64,000 bases of DNA, taken from assembly GCA_029582155.1 (NCBI GenBank), contig CM055895.1, positions 44,722,578-44,786,577 on the forward strand. The letters are read 5' to 3'. Both the position numbers and the translations under genes were made by a program. The first letter of the stretch is position 1; each line of letters starts with the position of its first letter. This DNA comes from Panopea generosa (taxonomy: Eukaryota > Mollusca > Bivalvia > Adapedonta > Hiatellidae). Positions 57,533 through 64,000 of this stretch are shown one piece after another. The notes under the pieces were generated by a model, which saw only the letters and a list, made by a program, of their open reading frames with translations, did no database searches and was not told the DNA's origin.

Positions 57533-57585
57533 CTCTATCTCTATCTCTATCTCTATATCAATATCTATATCAATATTAGACTATC
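57533..57585 (+). repeat. CTCTAT/ATCTAT microsatellite
   Basis: TCTCTATCTCTATCTCTATC followed by TATCAATATCTATATCAATA. Confidence 0.9.
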
Positions 57586-57689
57586 AGGCACTTATGTGGT
57601 ATTTTCAATATACCAGATTCACAATATTGTATTGTAAAAATGTAACATTTATATGATTTCTAACTCTGTTTACTAAATCTTCCCAAATT

Positions 57690-58060
57690 ACACTGAGCCA
57701 AAGGCTCAAGTGAGCTATTCTGATCAGGGTTGTTTCAATTGTCTTTTCATATGTCTGTCTTTGGCTTCTCTAAACTACTTAGTCCTCTGAAACTGTTTGA
57801 CAGATTTCAAATCGACTGACTCATGGAATTATCAGGTTTTTTTCTTCGAAATTTCAAAAATCTTCTCCAAAAGTTCAAGGCCTTGAGTTTTGATATTTTG
57901 TGTATAGTGTTACAATCATGTACTTAATGAATTTCTTTCAGGCTTGTTCAGTTATATTTGTGGGTCAAATTTTATCCCTGCCCTATGGGGTTATTCGGTT
58001 TTTTTTCTTCAAATAACTGTCTGATTTATACTTTCCCATAAAAACTGTAGTAAAATATAG
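57690..58060 (+). repeat. Dispersed-repeat fragment
   Basis: Begins ACTGAGCCAAAGGCTCAAGT + GAGCTATTCTGATC, containing a small hairpin (GAGCC..GGCTC). It resembles a widespread molluscan interspersed repeat (recalled, not searched). Confidence 0.45.
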
Positions 58061-58084
58061 CGGAGTATTCAACTTTGAATATAC

Positions 58085-58192
58085 AATGTTATGTACCTTT
58101 CTTTAGAGACAAACATATACAGAGTTACACACCTTTCTTTAGAGACAAGCATGTACAGAGTAACATACCTTTCTTTAGAGACAAACAGTGCT
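58085..58192 (-). repeat. 36-bp tandem triplication of an exon-intron boundary
   Basis: Unit on the minus strand: TTTGTCTCTAAAGAAAG/GT followed by ATGTTACTCTGTACATG, three copies. Each copy contains the 3' end of the exon and a GT donor. Confidence 0.8.
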
Positions 58193-58252
58193 GACTTGTT
58201 GCCTTGAATGGCCTTGTAACGTAACATTGTTTCACTAATCTTAAATCGTAAC
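58169..58252 (-). CDS. Minus-strand gene, putative exon e with three tandem splice donors
   Basis: Acceptor TTTTTTTCAG; first donor AAAG/GTATGT at 58169. Entered in phase 2 it reads LRFKISETMLRYKAIQGNKS ALFVSKE; entered in phase 1 (as exon d predicts) it reads GYDLRLVKQCYVTRPFK. The former looks more protein-like and stays open through all three repeat units. Two further donors, AAAG/GTGTGT at 58133 and AAAG/GTACAT at 58097, follow at exact 36-bp steps. Confidence 0.45.
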
Positions 58253-61200
58253 CTGAAAAAAATATGAAACAAAATAAAAGCTGAACAAAAATACACAAAC
58301 AAAAATTACCGGCCATCTGTTTTACCTCACGTCAAAACACACAGTTGTTCCCCTTTTATGCAACAGTAACATGATTCTTGCACTAAAAATAGTCCTGCGT
58401 AATTTGGCTCGAAATATTTTCAAAATGATTTACAGGGGCTGTGATTTTTGCTGTAGATGAGTAGAGCAAAAGCTGGCTTAGCATATACTATAATAAGACA
58501 TTATTGTTGTTAAAAACGTCACTTTTAAAGGATTTCAACAGACAGGTGTATTTATGAGCATTGAGGACTTTATTTTAATAAAAACTTAGGGGTGTCACTG
58601 CACGGTCTTTCAAAAATAACAAGCGGTTCAATTAACCAGTTATTGTTCATTTTTATGTCCGGATACATTTCTTGTTACTATGGAAATACCTACTTTATCT
58701 AACATAAAACAAAGAGCGAAATTAAACTATGTAGTGAGATCTTTACCGTTACTGTATTTGACTGGTTGTTTCACCATTCTGTAATCATTGTTGATAAAAC
58801 TATTTTGTAAATGTAGCGGAACTGTTCGAAGGTACATTTCTAAGATGATCTTTTAAGTATATACGTTAACTTCATGTCAGATAGAAAATGAGTTGTCATT
58901 AATAAACGTATAAGTATCAATTTGCGGCTCATTCATTCGGCAATGCTCCTTTTTTACTTTGCATTTCCCTCCTCTGTTGTGCTTGACACGGGATACTATG
59001 AATTATCAATAATTCTCTGGCCCCAGTTTCACTAAATACATAGCTGTCAAGGCTCAAATGAACCTTAGAGTGAGAATATATTCAAGAGGGTTTCGGGGGC
59101 ATGCCACACCCCTTCCCCCCCCCCCCCCCCCCCCAATTTTGTTTTATTCCTAGATCGTCTGTGCTGTGTTTTGGGGTGTTTTCTACAACAGTTTCAGTCA
59201 ATTATTTTACCAAAATGTTCATTAAATTTGTATGATTTTTTTTCAAAATTTTGGTGTAATAAATTTACAGTTATTCAGCTACAGCAATACTAACACCGGT
59301 TCCGGTGGCTGACATGAGGTCAGACACAACTAATAGGCGAACCAATGTTTTAACCGATTTATTCATAAAACCATAGTATTTATTTTCGTGAATTTTGTTT
59401 TAATTGAAATGCCTGAGAAATTCCATAGTCAGCGTGAGACAGTGATTTCATTGCCAAATTCGTGAGACTCACGGCGACAGGTATGTTAAATATCTCAATT
59501 TGAGATTTTCCTCAACTAAAATGTTTGCAATGCTATAACTTCGTTTGAAACATGATTGCTCATCTTCACCACTGAGTAAAGATTTACTATTACTTTAATT
59601 ATATATTTCGTTTAATGTGCAATACGTTCTGGTAATCATTTGGAGAATTTCAACTTTTCGAGTTAAGGAAAATCTCAACTTTAGATGATTAGTGGAACAT
59701 ACCAGTATAAAAATATGGCTCATTCACTCGGCAATACTATTTATTATTACTTTGCATTTCCCTTCCCGGCTGGGTTTGAATTATACAAGGTGTTTTCAAT
59801 GTATTGTGGTTATAGTAAGAGAGCAAAATGGAGTTCTCGACGTTTCAGAATTGTTTGATCAAGGCGATAGCAGTATTGCAGTTAGTGGCAAATATTGCAC
59901 GCGTCCAATGAGCAGTTTGACAGTTTTTTTTATTTGACATATTCTGAGATACCAAGTGAAAATCCAAATGGTAGAAAAGCTGACAAGTTTAATCGGGTAA
60001 TTAATGCAATATGTTCTTCAGATTTTTAAAAAAAAAATATTTGTTTTACAACAAATTAAAGTTTTCCCGTGTATAAATACTAATTCAGCATATGCATAAC
60101 AAGTGTTTTACTCAGGGACACACCATAGCGTGGTCTAGTGGTAGAGCGTCCGCCTCGCATGCGGAAGGTCGTGGGTTCGTTCCCTGACCGGATGCTACCA
60201 AGGACTCTAAATATGGTACTAGAAGCTTCCTCGCTTGACGCTCAGCATTAAGAGGAGAGTTCTAGGTCTGGTCAGCCCTGTGTCAGTATAATGTGACTGG
60301 GTGGGGTATCATACCATGTGTACCATGATCGCATAATCTAGGGTCCAATGTTCTACAACTGGACCACATGCACATATTTCCTACCATGTATGCAATAATT
60401 AATATTTCTTGTATTTGTACAATACCTGACTGTTCAGACATGCCTGTTCCGTCTTTACAAACTATTTGTTTGTTGAGCTTAGACTTGACCAACTTTAACA
60501 TAGGTTTCTTGTATTCCTGAAGAGACAATGTTTGTTTTCATATATACTGGTATATGAGCTGTGTTTAACAACAGAAATGTAGAAGAACAAAGAAAATAAT
60601 ATAAAGGTGACGTACGAAGTTATTTTATCTATATTATATAAATATTCATTTTTTAAAAAATATTAAATTTCCAACAGGAGCTTCTGTGCGGTATTGGGTG
60701 TTTGATCTGAATTCCAGGGGTTGTGATCAAGTTCTACCCAGGAAGACTTTAAGCCTGATATGTCCAAGTTGTAATAACTTGATACACAATCGAAGTAAAA
60801 AGTTTAAACTAAATCTAAAACATACGCAGCTTTAGTCATTTAAAGGAAAAGGAATAGGATGAAACTCGCTTTCCTTGACAATTAAGCTAAGGTATTAAAT
60901 ATAAAAAGAAGAGGAGAAAAGACTGATGACCCATGCAAACCTTTTATTGTGAAAATGGATCACCACAATGAAAACAAAACAGTAGTATATCATTTTAAAT
61001 TTTACCTCAAATTCAAAAGCAGGAATATATTCCTTGTGTTCAAGGTCGGCCACCATGGTTTGGATGTCGATGTTTCCGTGCGCATTAAATCTAAAATTCA
61101 CAAACAATTCAGTTAGGTTGTCTTAGTATGTTTTATTATTCCATTGCAAAGCATGGTATGAGCGTAGTATTACATAACCTATAAACTGGCAGTACAATTA

Positions 61201-62681
61201 CACCTGGCAGTTTTGATAATTTTACAATTAACACTTTTTCCGAAAATGACATGAAATTATAATACCCCAGTTTGCATACAGACCCTTAATTCCGTTTCTG
61301 TTTTAAGGCGGATGATTAAAAAATTGAAAGACGTCCTATTTTTCGGATTTGGAGTCTTTGACAAAAACTGCTTTAGCATATGTTACCATCAGTATGCATG
61401 TTAGAACAATTGCATAGAAAAAACAAACATTTTGCGTCGATGTTTTTTGGTGTTTTTTTACACCACAGTTTAATGATGTTCCAGGGTGAGCCATTGCTGT
61501 ATCAGAATATCAGGAGGAATTCTAATCCGAGCAGCCGTTCTAATTGCTTGCATATAGAGATTCTGTATGGGCCATTTTATTGTACTATTATAGTGTTTGT
61601 TTGAATATTTAGCATCCTTGGAAGGTTAACCAATACTCGAGCACACCTATCTTAGCAAGTAATTTCCCACTTGAATCAGCGGTGAAAGACGAATAACAAC
61701 GTCAAAGTCGTAAATCATCAGTGAGATTGTGGCCGGTCGGGTATTCAAACTTACGACCCCTGGATTGATAGTCAGACGCGCTTAAGACTGAGCTAAGAGG
61801 TCGACTCATCTAAAATAAAAGAAGCTACAGAAAAGAACTACTTACTGCAACGTGTCACCATTCTTGCTGGAGTTTGTCTGTAAATAGTTATCCATTGTTT
61901 CCATGACAACAGCCACGGCCTTTATTTCCGCCTGTCTCCAAGCATCTTGATATTGTTTTGCCGCCTGGGGACAAACAACGTTAAAACATATGTATGAGAT
62001 GGTATATTCTTTAATACACATACTTACATATGTTTTGCAATACATGATACATACATTATTTTGAATTTAACACCATTTTCAACACATTTCAGGTATACAT
62101 CGCATATCCAGTTTTACTGTTGGAAGGAGACATCAGAATGAATCTGAGTAGAGCCACCGTCCTTCCGCAAGTAACTGGCATCACATAAAGTGATTGTTGC
62201 GAGCGGGACACGAACTTACGACCTTAGCGGTGAGAGTCAAGTGATCTTGAAACAGCGCCTAAGACCATTTGCTCCATAGCATTAGGTCACGTGTGTGCGA
62301 CACCGTGATACCAATCTCTTCAATCATCGTATGTACCACGCCTACTCACTGTTACATCTCATCCAATCTGCCTATCGAATATATGGGATTTCAAAAAAAG
62401 GGGGGTGGGGATCCACTGTCAAGAATGAAAAACATATGCTTTGATCCGGAATGTGATATTTTCGTATGCTAGTTAACAAGTCACATTGTTCTTACCGATT
62501 TTAAAAGAATCAGTTGGTTTTCTGCTTTTCTGATGGAATCTTTGTACGTGGCAGCTGACTCCTGGGCCTTCAATTCCGCTTTCCTCAGTTGAGCCTGTAG
62601 CTGTGGCAGGCTGGTGTGCTTGCTACCAACAAGTATGTGTAATTCCAATGATTCTGTTTTCAACATAGCCTCGTTGTATGT
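58169..62681 (-). CDS. Partial gene on minus strand, coiled-coil/F-BAR-like protein (internal exons only)
   Basis: Exons in transcription order are 62496-62681, 61846-61964, 61006-61090, 60426-60516 and 58169-58252. The first four have GT-AG borders and compatible phases and encode about 160 aa: TYNEAMLKTESLELHILVG, QAQLRKAELKAQESAATYKD and AAKQYQDAWRQAEIKAVAV in helical heptad-like sequence, then HGNIDIQTMVADLEHKEYI, PAFEFE and EYKKPMLKLVKSKLNKQ. A long amphipathic helix ending in a D-I-x-x-x-V ... P-x-F-E-F-E stretch resembles the distal end of F-BAR domains. That is an inference from pattern and I could not name the protein. The 5' exons lie beyond the window. Exon 58169-58252 is less certain because the frame that looks most protein-like needs an extra small exon before it. 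Convergent with DNAAF5. Confidence 0.55.
58921..59790 (+). repeat. Pair of short direct repeats (58921-58995, 59715-59790)
   Basis: GGCTCATTCATTCGGCAATG ... ACTTTGCATTTCCCT is repeated as GGCTCATTCACTCGGCAATA ... ACTTTGCATTTCCCT about 790 bp later. No gene is evident between them. Confidence 0.6.
59115..59134 (+). repeat. Poly-C tract (20)
   Basis: Twenty consecutive C. Confidence 0.95.
60125..60310 (+). repeat. tRNA-derived SINE (family 1), best-preserved copy
   Basis: Box A TGGTCTAGTGGTAGAGCG at 60131, anticodon-like stem CCGC..GCGG, box B GGGTTCGTTCC at 60173. Body TTCCTCGCTTGACGCTCAGC and GGTCTGGTCAGCCCTGTGTC. The acceptor stem does not close, so it is not scored as a tRNA gene. Confidence 0.75.
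60426..60516 (-). CDS. Minus-strand gene, internal exon d
   Basis: 91 nt; acceptor TCTCTTCAG, donor TCAG/GTATTG, phase 0 to phase 1. Encodes EYKKPMLKLVKSKLNKQIVC and KDGTGMSEQS. Confidence 0.65.
60690..60815 (+). repeat. SINE tail (families 4/5)
   Basis: TCTACCCAGGAAGACTTTAAGC then GTCCAAGTTGTAATAACTTG and ACAATCGAAGTAAAAAGTTT. Confidence 0.5.
61006..61090 (-). CDS. Minus-strand gene, internal exon c
   Basis: 85 nt; acceptor GAATTTTAG, donor GAG/GTAAAA. Encodes FNAHGNIDIQTMVADLEHK and EYIPAFEFE. Confidence 0.75.
61605..61805 (-). repeat. SINE (family 2) in intron of the minus-strand gene
   Basis: GGAAGGTTAACCAATACTCG, TTCCCACTTGAATCAGCGG, ACTTACGACCCCTGG and ACTGAGCTAAGAGG (reversed boxes B and A). 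Confidence 0.7.
61846..61964 (-). CDS. Minus-strand gene, internal exon b
   Basis: 119 nt; acceptor TTTGTCCCCAG, donor CA/GTAAGTAG, ends in phase 2. Encodes AAKQYQDAWRQAEIKAVAV and VMETMDNYLQTNSSKNGDTL. Confidence 0.75.
62075..62265 (-). repeat. SINE (family 3) in intron of the minus-strand gene
   Basis: ACACCATTTTCAACACATTT, CCGTCCTTCCGCAAGTAACT, CACGAACTTACGACCTTAGC and CGCCTAAGACC. Confidence 0.65.
62496..62681 (-). CDS. Minus-strand gene, internal exon a
   Basis: 186 nt, phase 0 at both ends; acceptor TATATCACAG, donor TCG/GTAAGAAC. Encodes TYNEAMLKTESLELHILVG through AENQLILLKS. Confidence 0.75.
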
Positions 62682-62699
62682 CTGTGATATAGATAGAAA

Positions 62700-63815
62700 G
62701 TTTAATAAACTTGTTAAAGTTATCATTGGTTATGAAACAATATTCATATATATTTATTTATTGAGCTCGTGCCAGTCACTGTCAATGGTGCGAAAGTGAT
62801 TAGCCCCCGGAGAATCGTTTGGAATTTAACCACATGTCCGAGTGCACAACAGTCACGGTACCTTCTTGTACAATTTACAGGACAGTGGCTTAGATTCATC
62901 GAACTTTTGAATCTAACTTTCAGGCGCAAACTCAATATTGACGATTTTTAAATACTTTTAATAGTAAAATAATTAACGAAAATATTTTTTTTATATTTTA
63001 TTATAAGGTTTCGTTGAATTTGACTGTTTTTTTTTAAGGAGAATGCTTTTCATTTTATGTACAATTGTTTTTAATGTAAATTACAAAAGTTCAGATTTTT
63101 TAGTTTGAAGCTGAGTTTTAGACTGAACTCCTTAATAAATTTATGTCATGATTCAAGCCATTTTAGATTGCTACTAACATCGCTAACCAAATACGGCTGA
63201 TGTGAACACCAGTGGTAGGCACCAGTTGTCATGGGGATACGCAGATCCCCTAGCTAGTGTAACGGTCCAGGTTAGTGCGGCATATTATTGTACGTCTCCG
63301 GAGGCATTTTACAGGTTTTTTTATGTTGCGACATCCTCGACAGCATATCCTCATGATAAAAAAGCGGTACAAGCCACGCCTTATTTAATCAGGCTACAGT
63401 CCAGATGCCCGTTTCACTAACGTTCGTAAGTTTTCGTGGTTAGTGTACAATTTGAAGTTATGAAAAAAGGTCGGGAAATCAAGGCTAGTGAAAAGGGCCC
63501 CCAGGTATGTTTGACACACTGGCACATGGGCGACATCTTTTTGGTGACTTTTTTTGTTTTGTTTTTAATCTAATACTTATCGCGAAGTGCATTATTGCAG
63601 AAACCTGAATAAATAAATAACTTGTTTTGACTCAAGGTCGACTATAACACCTTTTTATGTGTGGGATAAAACAAATATAAAAGAAAAGAAAAATAAATAG
63701 CGTTGCTTGTCGTCATCCCGCAACGGTATATCATGTAAATAAGGTCTTAATCACAAAAGCACACATGCGTTATTTTTGTTATTTTGTTCCATATTTATAT
63801 AAAAAAAAATTGAAT
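62700..63815. other. Upstream intron/intergenic sequence, no supported exon
   Basis: Expected to be intronic for the minus-strand gene. Contains the repeat end CACGCCTTATTTAATCAGGC at 63380 shared with 23565. Open frames here show no recognised homology. Confidence 0.4.
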
Positions 63816-63819
63816 GGGG

Positions 63820-64000
63820 TTTAATGCCATTTTAAACACATTTCAGGTTATACAGGTGGAGGAAGATCTTAGACTGAGTAGAACCATTGTCCTTCCGCAA
63901 GTATGGACACTTTCTCATATATATTTTAGGAGCGAATGGAACTCGAACCTACGACCTTAGCGGTGAGAGGTAATTGATCTTGAGATGGCGTCTTAGGCCA
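63820..64000 (-). repeat. SINE (family 3), cut by window end
   Basis: Same order as 62075-62265: AACACATTTCAGGTTATACA, ACCATTGTCCTTCCGCAAGT, CGAACCTACGACCTTAGCGG. Confidence 0.7.

Noticed and set aside
60125..60200. tRNA gene
   Set aside because: Boxes A and B are good, but the acceptor and T stems do not pair and the sequence continues into a body shared with 42130-42320, so it is a SINE.

Overview
This is a window of eukaryotic nuclear DNA. It is AT-rich and intron-containing, and crowded with DNA transposons, tRNA-derived SINEs, LINE and DIRS-like retrotransposon debris and minisatellites. The repeat mix and a DNAAF5 orthologue that is only moderately diverged from human suggest an invertebrate, most likely a bivalve or other mollusc. 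That is an inference from repeat style and I cannot name the species. There are no prokaryotic features, CRISPR arrays or rRNA genes, and no convincing functional tRNA.

Region 1 (1-18330) is a dense cluster of palindromic, foldback-like transposons. A terminal module (U) occurs seven times in alternating orientation, usually ending at a recurrent motif CATATACGCTTCCAT. Arrays of a degenerate 21-bp minisatellite lie inside the arms with opposite polarity on the two sides. Two degenerate copies of an HTH/integrase-type transposase N-terminus sit in mirror-image position (3630-4041 plus, 16039-16473 minus). Later insertions can be recognised by comparing paralogous arms: a 0.9-kb element in the left arm only, a 694-bp MITE with a 6-bp target duplication, a 423-bp fully palindromic MITE, and a dead LINE fragment.

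Region 2 (18331-27070) is AT-rich and holds no gene I can support, only a small palindromic repeat and one SINE.

Region 3 (27077-37221) is bounded by a perfect 40-bp inverted repeat. It may be one roughly 10-kb MULE-type element: its transposase ORF (35665-37086, minus, one internal TGA) lies next to the right end. Nested or adjacent are a nearly complete Tc1-like element (27607-29014), two 30-bp minisatellites, an eroded DIRS-type reverse transcriptase, a detached foldback fragment and a long CT tract.

Region 4 (37305-48920, plus) is the one complete gene: DNAAF5 (HEATR2), the HEAT-repeat dynein arm preassembly factor, in ten coding exons with matching splice phases throughout (2514 nt, 837 aa). 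Its introns hold at least four SINE families. Its start codon is only 84 bp from the right MULE end, and its last codons are the first unit of a 42-bp tandem array that continues into the 3' UTR.

Region 5 (49000-58070) is gene-poor. It contains five tandem arrays (units of about 25-34, 27, 24-29, about 154 and 69 bp), SINEs and dispersed repeats.

Region 6 (58097-62681, minus) holds internal exons of a second gene, convergent with DNAAF5 and partial. The protein is coiled-coil rich and resembles the distal part of an F-BAR domain, but I could not identify it. One exon has its splice donor triplicated by a 36-bp tandem repeat. This is the most testable unusual feature in the genic part of the window.
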